Shown in pieces: positions 48,028 to 63,910 of a DNA stretch of 64,000 bases (position 1 is the first letter of the stretch; every line of letters starts with the position of its first letter). Both the position numbers and the translations under genes were made by a program. Where the stretch lies: assembly GCF_963676685.1 (NCBI RefSeq), contig NC_092350.1:41511373-41575372 (forward strand). Direction: 5' to 3'. The stretch comes from Mytilus edulis (Eukaryota > Mollusca > Bivalvia > Mytilida > Mytilidae). Below the pieces are notes generated by a model. The model was not told the origin of the DNA. It was given only the letters and a program-made list of their open reading frames with translations, and did not search any database.

Positions 48028-48155
48028 AAATGGATATAGGAAGATGTGGAATGATTGCCAATGAGACAACTGTCCACAAGAGACTAAAATGACACAGAAA
48101 TTAAAAAATATAGGTTACTATATGGCCTTCAACAATGAGCAAAGCCCATACCGCG
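48028..48155 (+). repeat. Truncated copy of the high-copy mussel repeat
   Basis: Shares attgccaatgagacaactgt, ccacaagaga and ggccttcaacaatgagcaaa with 30542-30815. Confidence 0.6.
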
Positions 48156-51100
48156 TCTCACTTTAAAAATCTCCTCAAATATGTCTTTTACTATCTTTTT
48201 ACTGACTGATACAAGGCTTATACATCCTATTTTCATATGAAAAATGAGATTTTTTATTTGTTATTATCTTTATTTTTGTGCTTTCTTAGAGAATATGATA
48301 AACATAACTGGTTTTTATTTTTGCTAAATTATTCAATACAAAATCCAATCTAACAAATCAGTTAAAATTTAAAAAGCCTTGAAATATTGACTTATCAAAC
48401 ATCTAGAAACTTTCAGAATAGAATACTATCATACATATCATCTCTTAAGGCTGTCTACATGCATTCAAGTTTACAAAATGTAATATTCTTTTACAGTGGT
48501 TAATTTTGTATCATATCAAAATATTATTGACCTCAAAATCTCCCGAATAAAGACTTGACAGGTTTTTAAACTTTATCATAAGTATCTATAAAAATATAAT
48601 AAATCATAGGACAAAACAGACATTTTTTGAAAACAAATAAATTATTCAAAAGAGAAAGAACCCTAAAAGATCCCCAAAAATTTACAGTTTAAAAAGAATG
48701 ACGTTAATTTCACGAAATTTAGTAAACCTTCACTTTTCAACTGTTGATAAGTATCAATTGAAAGGTTATAGTCGTTAAAACAGACCTATTTGAGTCTGTT
48801 CTCCACTTCAAATCATTGCAATAATAATGATTTTAATCTCCCTTCATTTTCTAGGGACATTAACTGAAATTTATTTTAAACTATTGTTGACCCTATTAAA
48901 CAGTGTTAAACTACTGCTATTGAAATGGTAAAAATTGCTTTCAAAATATTGATATAATAATAATTTATGACTTAAAAATTCATATTAAATTCAACAACAT
49001 GCACACATAATCCCCTGAAGAAATATTTATATAAAATCTATAAATGATTTGTCTCTATTAAGCTAAACTGTACACATTCTGGTTGACAATTGTTACAATG
49101 TTTTAAAACAGGTGGGAACAAATTCATTCACAAATCATTTATCAAATTTTCAAATATTTTCTCACGTTCAAGAATTTATCTTATCTTTCTCAAATATTGC
49201 CTCATTTTATGCATTTAAAAAAAAATTGACGAAAGTTATCTCCCTGTACAGCTATATCGTGTATTTTGACCGTTTCCATAACAAACTGTCAGATAGCAAC
49301 AGCATACTTTTGCCTGATAGCGACATAGATTCTTATACTTCAGTTTCATTTATAATCAACATTGAATTAATATAAAGTCAATTTCACTGACGCTGCAATA
49401 GAAGCGGAATCAATATTTCTTCACGGATTATATATAAATTTACATATGCTCCGACACCTTGTCAGTCAAATGCTGTGGCAGAAATTTATTTTTTCTTATG
49501 TAACTGATTTCACTAATAGATCTGTCTGTTAAACTTCCAATGAAATGTACATAAATCTATATTCAGTTCCGAGCTTGACAAATATCTCTGAAGAACTGAC
49601 CCAGGGTATGTTTGTTCATCGTAGAACATATACGTGTAATCCATCATATGGGAACCTTTCGGTCAATGTGAATCATGGCTCTCGATTAATCATGTCCTTC
49701 TATTAATCTTCTGCATGTGAAAAAGGGGCTAAAAGATCGGAGCGGCTGTTTGATTACAACATAAATTCCGATAAATCTAGAGATGTTCACGTTGACTTTA
49801 AATTGATCAAAATATTTTTAAGTGACAGCATCATTAAATCTTTTCAATTGATAATTTAATGCCCAGTGGAAAAAAGTTGACCCCATGGCTCGTTAATCAA
49901 AACTGTTAAATCAAATCCTCATGAAGATCTGTGAAAATGTTGCAAGTTTGCATAACCTAATATGCCGCAATTCAAAGGTGGTGAAAATATTATTATATCC
50001 AACTTACAAAAAACAGTTGCATTAATCAAACGCAAAAACTTGATTAAATCCTACAAAATTCTCTTTGTTCTAATGAAATTAATTTTGCCTTCTCATCAAA
50101 TTTAAATCAATTATTGGGAACTCCAACTGAACAAAAATATAATTAAATTTATCATGTTGGAAAATTTGCAATTGTCATCTTCATAATTAATTCAATAACA
50201 GATAAGAAAGGGTCCTTGCTACAATGGACTCTTGCTGGGACTAAATTTATTTTTAGATCAGACAACTCATTGAAATCAAATCAATCATAAAATTATTTCT
50301 TCATCAATTAACAAAATTATAAAAAAGATTATTCAGTGCACATGCAAGACAGAATTATTTATTGAGTTATCTCCTCCTTATCTTTACAATTTTGAGCGAG
50401 GATTGCTGTTAATAACCTGCCCCGGTCATCTGGTTACATTGGATAATAACAAAAGTGCAGGTACCATTATTGTTAAAATTCTTCCATGGAGAAAAAATGC
50501 TACAAAGAAAGTCTTATATAAACTATAGTCTTTCATGGTAAAGTGATAAATCAATACCACTGAGAACTAAATATTTCATTTCTCCAGAAGACAAAAAAAC
50601 TTGGGACATAAACTTTTATCTATAGCATTCACTCAAAAGAATGAACCATTACAAATATTAAAACTTTTATGACAACCAGACATCGTAAAATATCATAATT
50701 CTAATACCATAAATATATTTTACTGTTAAGAAGAATATTCTTAAGTTTGACAGATGTTTTCTGGTCTCCCACTAAATTTAGTATACCAATTAGGCTATTA
50801 TTTTTTTTGTTGTGAAAGAGACATTTCAAAAGTATAATACTGAAATGGTTTCGTTAATTATGAGCCCCACGTTCATGGCTGTGATCAAAAGAAAACTAAT
50901 TTACGCTTGCATTAGACCAAGTGACAGGTGGGCATAGGAAGATAATGACCACCTTGATCCTAGGGGCAGGTAATTTTGTAGAGCGCTTGGGTCTAACACC
51001 TTTACCTGTCTAAGCTGACACATGCTTCAGCGAGGTTTTATCTTTAAAGGAGCTGGTCAATGGTTTGAACAACTCCTGCAGTCATTGTTAATTACATGGT

Positions 51101-51372
51101 CAATTTCACAAACATCATTTCAAAAGCAAAATCGTTAAGTCTTAGCAAAATATCAGTGGAGCAAGATATTAAATTTGTTTTAATGCAAGTTACAATTTTA
51201 GGCATCAAACAGATTTACATATCTATTTATACAGATAAGCACCTTTGAATGGTTTTCTAGGTCTTGTTTTTCAGACTTGTAATTATGGATTAATAAACCT
51301 TCAACTGATATGCTAAGATTATCAGTGAGTTTGTATTCATCTTTAACAGTTGGTTTTCTTCAAACAAATCTG

Positions 51373-51397
51373 ATATATATATATATATATATATATA
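51373..51397. repeat. (AT)n microsatellite
   Basis: Uninterrupted AT dinucleotides; also a shorter interrupted run at 55142-55172. Confidence 0.85.
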
Positions 51398-54300
51398 CCA
51401 AAAATATGGGAATCACAAAATAAATGATTTAATTTACTATCCATTATAAATAATTGCATAGTTGTCTTCTAAGAGTGAATAACTAATTTTACTGTCAAAT
51501 AACTATCTTCAAATTTGTGAACTGTTTAGACTGTATTGTGCTAGAGAGTTGTGACAACCTTGACTTATAATCTGGGTTTGACCTGTTTGACCATAGATAA
51601 CAAAAAATAATAAAATGATTTGTTGTTAGTATAATATCCTCCTCATTTCTTAGATTCCCCTACCCCATGCGCATCCCAGTGACCTCTACGGGAAAAAAAT
51701 AAAAACATTACTAGCCTTTAAAAATTTCTTTATAATCTTCTAGTGCTAAGACATTAATCAACAATCAGTCAAGTAAAATAATAAGGTCAAATCAAATAAA
51801 TTCAAGCAAAATCTGTTAGGTTAATATATAATTACTTTCAAAGTATGCTGAACAATTGGTATGCTGTTATATAGTTGAAGTAGACAATAATAGGTTGTTA
51901 AATATCTAGAGAATTGTCAGAATGGCTTGCTTTTATCAATCATTAGCAGAGAAAACTTTCATAGCAGATTGTCCAGACATACTCAACATTTAAGCACTTT
52001 CTGGAGAGTTTATTAGCGTCAAAATGTTATTAACCAAACAAGGAAGCAAGCAACCTCAACTTCTTATGTTGGAGAAAAAATATGATACAAAATTTCTGTC
52101 AGTGTCTGCTAAGCCAATATTATTGCAAGACCAAATTTTTTTTGGAGAAAAAAAACCAAGATCTATTAGGTAGAGCTTTAAATTTAGTAAAAATATATTA
52201 ATTACATTTTAAAGGCACATATTGGTTACAAAAAAAGCAGTTGCTTTGATAAATGTGATCTATATGCATGTTAGAACAGCCCTCTGGTATAAATAACCTA
52301 ATTTCAACACTATCAAATAACTAAACTTTGAATATATATCCATATGCATGCAAAAGAGCAAAATTGAAACTTTAACTAAAATGCATCACGTCCCAAGTAT
52401 TTCATTTCATAAGAACTAACATTTGTACTCAAATCATTATCCAGGAAAAAGATGGTCAGACCTTTTTTCATATTCATGACCTATTCTACTCTTTGTAGAT
52501 GTTTTTGTAGCAATATAGAAAATATAATGGTGACCATCACCTGACAAATACAGAATTATTATACAATGTAACAAATGCTAATATAAAGGGAAGCCAGCTA
52601 AGTCCTCTATATTTTACGATCGTCAAACTTATTCAGTTTTAAGCATTCCGTTCCCACCCACACATATTTGCACTAGATAGAGAGTAACCTCCCTGAAGCT
52701 ATATATATCCATTCAATCTCTGATATAACAGCTCAAATTTCCTTTATGGAACTTTCTCAGTATCAAATCACAGTTTAATTTGGTATCGGTTACAACTGAT
52801 TTCAATTTAACCAACAAAAAACAAATACATTTCTGTCACAGGGAAATGAGTATTCCCTCTTTATTTAACCCTTAAACTTCTATTTACAAATAAAACCTCA
52901 TAATTTTATATCGTATTTTATTAAATCAGCCTTAAGCAACAGTAAATCTTGGGTCCGTCTTTAATTTCCGAGCCAATTTGTACAGTGAACGACCATTAAA
53001 CCTTATAGTATGGTATTGATCCTATTTTATTGCTTTTTTGTAGCTCTTTTACAATCGTCAATTTCTGACTTAATTTGTATGTATAAGGCGAAAACATGCA
53101 ATGAAAGTTCATCTGAAAATCTTTCGTTTAGCATTAACTTGCATACTGCTTCTTTCTCGTTGTAGTGCCATGATTACATGGATGAAACAGTCCAATAATC
53201 CACGGTGATAGATTGTACCAATATCAATACAGGAGACAAATTAGATCTCGCTAATCTTTCAATTTTCTTTGATTTCTGCCCTTTAACCATTATCTATGTA
53301 TACGGAATTGATTTTTTTTGTTTCAATCTGGGGTTTATTGGTAAATAAAGTTAACATTCTGTTAACGTGGATTGATTTTTGCCGTAAAAATGAAAAGATG
53401 GACTTTCAATTTATGTCACAATGAATTTGGGTTAGTCTTTTATGAGAAAATACAGTTATTAAAGTTCTTAACAAGATGATGAATGGCTTATGACTGTGCA
53501 ACAATCTTGCAGTGGGCTTCTTATAAGTAAAAACATGTAATGGCTGAAAACCTAATAAAAGTAGATTCTAGATTCAGAATTTACATGTTTTCAATAAATG
53601 TCTTTAAAGAAATTACTTTAATGTAGAAAAATGTTCTACATTCATCAATGAAAACATTATCAAATTATTTATTAAGCTAACAATCAATTTCTCTTTTAAA
53701 CACATTGATTTTTTGATTGAAAATATGCAAATTTTAATCTATAAATGCATGAAGTCATAGCTTAACAAATGATGGCATGCTTTCGTGTTCAGTTGTTCAC
53801 CAGCTAGTAACAAGGTTTTGCACATAAAACAATATTTGATAAGAATATAAAACAATTTAAAAATGCATGTGGTCCTTGCAATTTAATGACATGCCAAGGA
53901 ATAATTATAAGGACAGTGGTTCATTTAACAAAAAATCTTAAGAGCTAATAATCTTTTTTTTCAGATAAAAGATTTTGTGTGGAAAGAGCCCCGGAGGATC
54001 TGTAGTTTCTTTTAAAAAGATTTCAAATTAAAGAATTTCAACTCTCTTGGACTCTGACTACACTTGAAATATCTTAACTTAATGCATTCGAGAAACAGAT
54101 TTGTAATACTCAGTTACACCGCCTACTGTTTTTCACTGATTCGTAAGGACAATTAAACAAAAAAGAAATCTCTACTGTCAGGAAGAGTAGATTTCTATTT
54201 ATTTCCAAAAAATGGTTTGAAAATAAATGAGATTGAGAGAATTCATACTTTTTCTGCAAAGGTTTTTATTTGATAAATTAAGACGGAGACGAACACAGTT

Positions 54301-57300
54301 ATAGTGTAAGCCAGAATGTGACTTCCTCTTTTAATTTTCTTACTAGCTGTAACAATCCTGAAGGTTAGGATCCTGGTTATTGAGAAAAATGTGTCAGAGC
54401 AAACATGATGTGGTGACTTTTATGTTATTGAGATTTTCTGATTGGAATTGGAGATGATATTGGTTTACTCTGATAGAATGACAGACCATCTCTCACATAA
54501 CTGTATAGTTTCTTGTTAAAGTATAAGAAACAGACAATTAAGGCAAACTCTGCCTGAAGATTCAAAGAATTCCTTATACATGGACTTTTAAAGCTGCTGT
54601 ATTTTATTTTTAAAAATGTTTCAACTGGAATGTCATTGCAGTCAGTGTGTACTTATATGAACCTCCAGTTTTAAAGATCATACAATATTACATGCCAGAA
54701 ACTACCATTGCTTTCTAATCACAAGTCAAGTATCTCAAAGTTCCTGATGATTAAATTATTAATAATAGAAGAAATCAAACAAGTGCATAAAATATTAAAT
54801 TAAAATAAAAACAATTACATCATGATCAAATTGTATGGTTCAACGGGAAATTTCAACACAGTTGTTTGGTTTCCATGGAATTGTTTTGCTCTCTGTGAAC
54901 TAGTAACTCAATTCCACTGTAACTCCATCTGGATGGCAATTGGAGTTTAATTGTAATTCAGCCCCCAAAAAAATCTAATTTTTGCTTTAGTACTGACAAA
55001 TCTGTCTGATGCAACACTGGACAAGATGATTGAATCAGCCAAAAATGGTTCAATGATTATATTATTAAAGATCTAACAAATCTGCCATTTGTCAGATTAC
55101 AGTCAATTTTTGTCATCAAATCAAGCTATGATACTTTCATTTTATATATATATATATATTATATATATATAAAAACCTTTACAGCTATTATAGAATTTAT
55201 TTTTTCAGCAAATTTGCAAGGCCAAATTTATAATGCCACAAAGTATCCATTCTCATTTTTCATTATGACATACTGAGAATTATTACTGGGAAACTTAATC
55301 ACCTTACTCATACTTTCTATAATCAATTTCAATAATGTTCATATGAGACTTAATAATTGATTTTCACCACCAGCAGAATCTCATAAACCTGCAGTAAATA
55401 TCAAAAGTTATAAGTGGTCAAGACAAACTGGTCTAAGTTATAAATTTCAGTTACAATTAACAGAAATCAATTCCCAAATATGTCAATCAATGGTCAAGAA
55501 ATAGATGTTGATGTCCACTATACAAGCTGATTATTGCAGCAAATATTCTGAAAATTAACAGCAACAACCATCATAAAGTTATGGACATTTAATAATCACC
55601 CTGATTTATGGACATATTAAACTGATCCACAGATTTATTACAGATTTTCCAAGGACCTGTTTCTACCAGCAAATACAATATGTCATAGAACATTGGTCAA
55701 CAAAGGGTCAAACTAGTTAATTCCAGGGTTAAAACAAAGTGAATTAATTTATTGGAATCAAAGAAATTGTAAAATAAATAATTGTTCCCATACTGGACAC
55801 TGGTCATTCCAATTATTTTAGCTTTACCCAAGTGGTAGCTGCAAATGAGCTTCAATATCCCTTTCTGGTTTATTCATGATTGACCTGTCGGAGATGGTGG
55901 GGCTATTAGACTGACCAATTCAAGATGACTTTAAGTGATAAATGACCAGTCCAGCATCTGAATCCATGCTATGAATGACCATAAAACAGACCACTAAGAT
56001 AACAGTCTGAAAATTAATATTGAGACTGGCAATGAAAAAATCTAATTAGGTCTTTATCTTGTCATGACCACTGGTCAAGAGTGGACAAATAATGTTAAAG
56101 CCAGATAAGATGATAAGGGGTTATCTAAATTCTGTACACACAGGCATGTGGAGTTATAATTTGTTGATGAAAGACAGCAGACAAAATAATTAAGACTATA
56201 ATTTGCCAGATATACTTTGCTACACTGCAAAACTCAATTAGAAAGGAACACACTGATGTAGACTAGACCAATGTTCATTTCAGTTGTGTTTTATACCATC
56301 TGTCTATACTTTATTGCCCAGATAGTGGTCAATAGGTAAAAAATATATCTAACCATGGACAAAACTAATCAAAGTCTAAGTCTTTAATTAGACATCTGTC
56401 ACCATGTAACATCTCATAGGAAGGGAACTGACTGGATTTTGTGAAAGATTTTCAGTCGCTACCAGACACATAAATGCAGGAAAAACACCTGCAACTTCTC
56501 TAATTTACACTTAAGCTTCCAAAGCTCATCTGAGCTAGCATATGATTCTGCCTCTGATGTAATTTTGCTTTTGGTCTTACTTTTTAGGCACAACTTTCTG
56601 ACATAAGGCGTAACAATTTAATCTACAATGTGAAGTATGTCAGACTAGTGTGATGAAATAGTACAAGAATCAAAGAAGTCTTGTTTTGACAAAGATATTA
56701 TACAGCCATTGTTGGCATAAAATATTGGTTTGATTTTTCTTTCAAAAAACACACAAAAAAAAGAAAGATTATTCAGAGACCTGGTAATTGTCTGAGAAGA
56801 CATTATGTTAACTCTTAGTAGAAAAAATCCGTAGATATGTCCATTGACGAAGACATTTCCATATCTGTATGAATATGAAACACAAAATCATTTTACAGAA
56901 TGTGAATATTAATGGTTTTCTTGTCCTTTACGGATGATTATACAATACTATCTCCAGCTAACAAATGGATTTCAAAGATCTAAGAGAAGGAAAAAAAAAC
57001 ATCTTTATACAATTGATTATCTAGAAAGGATATAATCACCGTCAAGACATCATGTCACAGAAAAAAATTCAAATAAAGAGGCGCATAATGTGAAAATGGC
57101 ATTACCCCAATGACAGATAGGAGATCTTAGCAAAGTAATGAATTCTTTATCTTCTATGTGATAAAGCTACTCTGCTATTGTGATGCAGGAACTCGTACAT
57201 AGATAAACATGACCTACAGATAAATGAAAATTTTCATTAACGAAAAAACATTATTTGGTCTCCTTTGGTTGAGACATGTCTTTTAAATCTCTATGGATTG

Positions 57301-60300
57301 TTCAAAGGTGAAGAAAAATGAGCTTTAAAAGCAACTGTAATTTCTTATTAGCTGAAAACTTAATGATTGTATTTTTCACTCAAGTTGTTAGAGAAACATT
57401 AGCTACTTTTTTTTTAAGTCTAATTATAGAATGTCTGGATTATAAGGCATTGTGTGACTGAAGATTATTTACTCCCTACAGATTATAAAACAGATATAAT
57501 ATCCTCACAAATGTCCTTCACTGATGGAAATTTGATAAGCTTCTTAGTGATAAGGATTATAAACCAGAAAAAAAATGTCAAGCCTCATACTGACAGTGAA
57601 TGTCTTCAAATAAAGTCAGCCATTTTAAAATCACCAGACTATAGAAAATTAGAAAAAAAACATATTAAAAATATTTTGACTGAAGTTTTGATGGGTCTGT
57701 CAATATAACACGAAAATATACTCTTGAAATATATAGAGCTGGAGTAGATGCTGATTGATTCTATCAAACAGATGTATAAGCCAAAGTATCAGCAGCATCT
57801 CTCTGATAGTGTTGTTAAATTTCTAACAAGCAGACCAGGAGGTTGTGGCTGTTAATACTTATCCATGTTTATTATGCAGTTCTAAAATTACATGTTTGAA
57901 TTATATAACCTTCATTACATTCCAGACTAGAACTATATTGACTAACTTAGTGTATTCATTAAAAGTTATTTAAAAGATGAAAACTTTCTGCACAAAGTAA
58001 ACACCTTAACCTAAATTAAATTCCTATCTTTGTTGAATCTTCGAAATTAAAAATGGTGTTAAAAGCAATAACTGCACAAAGGATATAGGATTTAGATCAA
58101 AATGACATTATATATTCATATGCATTAAATGCACTGATAAAAATCATCCTTATAAAACATTTTCAAATAAAAAAAAAAACTCAATTAAATTTTCCCCTAT
58201 TTATAAATTCTAAAGAAAGATAATTCAGAATCTTATTACTTCCAAAATTATTTTAATTAAAAAATCATCATAAAGTTAAAAGTAAAAAAATGGCACAATT
58301 AATCGATTGAGTAGATGGACAAAAAACGATAAAACAGCTATAAGATTTGAATCGCTATTCCACACCTTACGATTCTTTACAGATATCTGGACTGAAGGCA
58401 ATACAAATAATTTCCTTTTCTTGACAACTGATACAATCTTTTCATATTACTTTTTCAACACGCTCAAATAATTTTCATTTCAGGTTATATTCTATGCAGT
58501 CATTGGAAAAAGTATCACTTTTCTTGATTTTAATGATTGGAGAGACACAGATCACGTACCAAACATGGTTGTCGATTACTATTCTGTACTTGCCACATCT
58601 CAATTTTTATCATTGCAAATGTCACATTACATTGTTTAGAACCTGTGGAAAATTGATGTTTTAACAAACTACTTAAAGCTTTTATAGTTTTCATCAATAA
58701 AAGACTACACTTGCTTGATCAAAATACTCCACAGGGAGTTTTACACTTTATAAAAAGATTTTTATAAACTATGTTATTCAATGCAAGCTTGTAAAAGTCA
58801 GTTTTTGAGTATCATTGTGAAGAAAATTCTACACATTCACTGTGGTGTAAATAATTCAAGTACACTTCCACAGTTGGAGAAATTTGGAATGGCCGAGTGA
58901 AGATCATTATTTACAGATAAAATACTACCCAGCTACAGTGTAGTCCACTCTTCAATGATGGTGACCCTTTGACAACCAAGTCACAAAGGTTTCATTTCTA
59001 TCGAAAGTAGCATTAAAAGCCTCCTTTTCATAGCTACTCAATGTTTCAAAATCGGAAATTGAATCACAGCATACAGTCCAACTACATGCTGACTTAGCTG
59101 AGGTGAGATTTTTATCCCCATATGTCCATAAAAAATTTAAATTAAATTAAATTGAGCCTAAAAAGCGTCTTACGAATAAACAAATATTCAAAGAGATCTA
59201 ATTCTTTTTATATCTAGAAATTTAGAAAGAACTGGAAAATTTAATATAATACATGATTCTTCTGACAAAAATATCATGTTGGTTCTTTTAGAGATAAAAA
59301 TTAATCTGTGTTAAGCCATGGTCATATATGAGATCTGTATGACTTTTGTATAATACTGATATTTGTCAGGTTTTGAACTCTGGACGAATTATTCAATAGC
59401 TTCTCTTTTATAAGTACTAATCCCTGTCTATGTTAAATTCACTTTGATTTATGGTTCAATCGGCCACCCATATTATTTGATACAATTTTCTCCCATTGTG
59501 TGTTAACACCTTTCTTTTGAACAAATGACCGGGTGCTTTGGTTTATTTACAAACTTTATAATACCTCGGAAAATAAATCACATTTTTATTGCCCAAACGT
59601 AACTTGGTTCACATTCTTCGATACTTTCATCATTAAAATTCCACCCTTAAATTAAACACTTTGGCCATAGGTTTTATTCGATTTCACAGACCATAAAAAA
59701 TAGAAAATTTGTATTTCCTCACGATTTCAATCAACTTGGTCAACATTTATTGTTTGCTGATTATTGGAAAAATAATATTAGTACAAAATGAGGCGTATAT
59801 AACACATATATAACAACATGTGACAAATAATTCATCCTGCATGTACAGTAATACTTTTGTAATGTAGCTCAACATCTGATGTCTGATAGAGAGTAATAAC
59901 TTTCCATTTTGTATTGTAATGCTAATTTTTATCGTATAATGCATTACATTTTCATTTGAAATGCTAATTTGTCTAACAAAAGTACCATACATACTTAACC
60001 ATAATCCTTTTTATTGTTAGTTTAGCATGTTCCATACGTATGCATCATCTTGTTCCATAGATATTATGAGAAACAAATTGAAAAAAAAATGACATAAAAA
60101 AAACAGATATAAGCTACATTGAAAATTATTACTTTTTAATGTCAAATTACAAGGTGAAAAGCAAAGACAAAACCATAAACCTACACTGTTATAAAGGTTC
60201 AACCAGAGAATCAAGTGTAGGGTAAAAAATTATCATTATATTTCCCTGGAAGATCACCTTCAATTTTTGTATCTGTTATATAAATACTGTACAAAATGCA

Positions 60301-63300
60301 TGGCACTTACATGACTTACAGGCCATCCCATAGCGTATGTAAATCATGCAGTAAAAAAAAAATCATAAAATGCCTTGAAAACACACCAATTTTTAACCAT
60401 ACTAAGAAAAGGGGCACTCCCCTCAACTTTATGCACTATACAATATGGAAAATTTATATGTATGCATTATCAAAAAAGTATTGTTTGCTGTAAGCATGTC
60501 ATTTGTCTCCCCTTGGGATTGTTTTAAGTATAGGTGTAACCGAGGTGGCCTTTTTAATTTGCTCCGGATGTTACTAACGTCATGTTTGTAATATTCTAAA
60601 CATTTAATATGAATGAAATAAATCATGTCTGCCTGATTTCAAATAAAACTGTACTCAATGTTTCCCATATATTACTCAAAACATGATATAAAGTCTATAT
60701 ATATATACACAATAAAAAACAAACAGTATCATATTATATAGGAAGTATCCAGGTGTTAGATTGATTAGAGTGACAACTTGTATCACTAAAAATACTACAA
60801 TCCTTGACAATTACATGTAAATCTTCTATAATTATGTCAATTTTATCTTCATATATAAAATCATATCTAATGTGGAAGGAAGTACAAAATGTACATCCAT
60901 AATGATTTTGGAAAGTACTTTAATGATCAACCATGGCCATATTTAACAGGAATTACAATGTAGCTAACATGCATTGTTAATTTATAGTCTTGTACCTCAT
61001 TCAACTGATTTATCTTTACATAATGAAATACTAGGATGTTCTTTCCTCCTTGGTTTTTTGTTCGAATACAGATCTAGAGTTGTCTTTAACTTAAATATGA
61101 ATAAAAAGGGGATGTTTGTTACATGTCAATGAGAACACTCCCCCATTGGGGGTCTGCGCATTTGTTATGGGCTAGGGAGACTTTTTTTAAAACAATGAAA
61201 TTTTAAGTTCACATGCCACACATTGGTATTAAAAAGTAAGTAAAACCAAGGATATCAGAGCACCTGAATTTGTAAGTTAACCCATCATTAAAATATATTT
61301 CTATAAGCTGCAACATTGACAGCTGTAACCAAATAAATTGCTCTTCAGGTAACAAATATGCAACAAGTTCATTCGGTCATGAGGTTTTTAATTTCCTAGT
61401 AAAATTAAAATGTTAAAATATATTCATTTTATTATACTTTAATTGATAAAAAGCTTTTAATTTAGATAAGGAATAAGAAATTTAAATAGAAATAAAAATG
61501 AATTCAATCTTAAAATGTTTATTAGTTGAAATCATTAAAAGTCTTTCAGCCATCTAAATTGAAAAGCTGTTTTTATTAATCCCATAGACAAAACTTGATC
61601 TGATGTTGTAAAATGCATTTAAAACAGTTCAAATTAAACAACTTTAATATGTTTTATTATATTGTTAATTTGGATTAAAACTTAAATATTGTCCATTGCG
61701 TGGGAAATGGTTTCATTTTAAAATAAAAATTCTTTCCCAAGAATCTGTATTTCGAGTTTAAATAGTCAATGTTTTGTCTGAGTTTTAAGTTTCAAGATCC
61801 AAAAAAGGTAAAATGTATATGACCTTTCATAATAAATCTTCTTTCCCCGTTACTTTCCTCATTCCTGTTCAACACCTGGAGTTCCCTTGGTCCCCATCAA
61901 ACATATACATGCTGATTGCATTAAAGTGCACTTATGTCCTTTGTGTCAATATGTATTCTGCAGTTGTGTATGCACAATCAATGGCAATTACGACTAACTG
62001 AATTATTCTCCTTTTAAGAAGCATTTTATGAGAAATTCTGTAATCTTTTAAAGATTATTTGTTAAAAATATGAAGCAAAAAATATCAATGGAGCAATCAA
62101 ATACCATAATAAAGTAAAAGAAAAACAGTTAACACCATGGCCCGAAAAATTAAAACAATGAAAGCTTTGCCAATGTTACAATTCACAAAACACAACACAG
62201 TAAAATAAAGATTGCAGTCATAAAAAAAACCAGTTTAAACTTTTTGAAACTTCAAATATATTTAGCTCAGCTTTACATAACAATATTGACTGAAGAACTT
62301 TTTACATTGTAGAAACTTAACTATTAATTTTAATAAGCGTGTATATTATATAGCCTAGAAATTCGTAATAAAAAGTGCACAAAATACTGCCAACTTTTCT
62401 ATGCACACAGTATTGTTCAGTTATGTCATTTCACAAGCATAAAATTCCCAGTAGCTTGCCAACCCAATTAGATATTAAATTTTCAGGAAAAACTTGAGCC
62501 AGGTCCCATTGGCAAATGAAATATAATTTCATCCTTTAGATTAGAAAATAATTACAAATCAATTTACTATCATCATTCTATGCATGTCTTGTATGCATTC
62601 TTTATTGACGAAGTAGTGATATTTTGCCAAAAAACACAAGAAATGTATTTCACAATGAAGCTGTTACAAGCTAAGATATGTCGTAAATAACACTCAGCTA
62701 AATTGCAGAAGGACTGCCCTGGAGCATTCATTTCTAACATTTACAAAGCTTAAAATTCTACTGCAAGTTTCAAATATCATAAGAATTGATTTCTTGTATA
62801 AACTGAATGTTTAAAACCAAAGATTAGTGGTCCTTGGTGGTTAAATTCTTTGATGGTATTTAGACCTATCATTACAATTGAGCCTTCACATAGAAGGAGA
62901 CTCATGACACAAATGACAATTTAATACAATCTTATACAAATGTCTGTGCACACAAATTGTACAGATGCATGATATCAATCTTCATGAGTAGTCCTGTGAT
63001 TGACAGTTTTCCAGCTCAAGATGCAATTTTCTTATTGCAATTGCTTTGCAACTTGTTGATCTGGACAGCTGTAGTTTGTACCAGAAACATGTCACTGCAG
63101 GGAACTGCTGCCTATTTCATCACTATCTTAAAGTTGTCAACTTCAAATTGCTTTTCCAGTTCTTAAAACAATTTTTAACATTTACTTGAAAGTGTGAAAA
63201 TCAATGCAGAAGATTTAGTAAACCAAGATTAAACGAAATTCAACAAATGTCATTTGTAGAAAACTAACAATTTAACATGTAGTTTGATAAACCGTATTTT

Positions 63301-63910
63301 TTAAACACTCTTCAAAATCAGATTACCCCTATAATTGGAATGTCTTAACCAATCTGGAATAGATTTGTTGACAAGTCCACAGTGAAAAGAAAACCCAGAA
63401 TATAAAAATGCAAAATATAAAAATGCAAATATATGACTCAGTCCATACAAAAATAGCCAAAGATCTCCTTCTAATTTTTTTTGTAATTGTACTGCTTATT
63501 TTTACATTCATTTACTTAAGAATCCTTAAAAATATCTGTTTGTCTAACGATTTACATTATCAAGTTTTCCACTAGGAAGCTGTATCAATTCTAAAAGCAT
63601 GAATGACAAAACTGTCCTTATCAGTCAGTGAGATGGTAATGGAAGTCCAGTTAAATGATTTCTCAAAGCACAAATCAATTGACTGCAATGTTATTCCACC
63701 ACATTTATCTTTCTCTTGCCCCCTTTTTTCCAATCAAGCCAATAATTGGTGAGATTTATTTTCTAGAATTGTGATAACGGGTTTGTAAGATAGAATCTTG
63801 AATCGAATACCATCATATTTGTGTCATTGATGGTAGCTGTGTTGTCAAGCCGTTGACAAATTAACCACATTGTACAATGATGCAAGAAATTTTGTTTATT
63901 CTTGGAAGTA

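Larger units (their letters stand above)
46369..63910 (-). other. Probable ephrin intron 1 / upstream DNA, no supported exons
   Basis: 17.5 kb without a recognisable exon. I looked on the minus strand for the expected exon-1 end (W-N-S/x-N-P next to a donor in phase 2) and found no match. Recognised repeats are few: a mussel repeat at 48028-48155 and TA runs near 51373-51397 and 55142-55172. Much of the block looks single-copy. More complex, less AT-biased stretches occur near 47090-47480, 49390-49760, 50870-51060, 52900-53420 and 58340-59060. Whether any are conserved regulatory elements cannot be judged from one sequence. Confidence 0.45.

Noticed and set aside
57454..57708. 84-codon frame with polar composition
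   Set aside because: No motif, no splice sites of note, single occurrence in AT-rich DNA; chance is the simplest explanation.
60017..60214. Minus-strand frame ending AYVWNMLN, considered as ephrin exon 1 because of the W-N pair
   Set aside because: Ends in a stop rather than a phase-2 donor, and lacks the N-P residues that follow W-N in ephrins.
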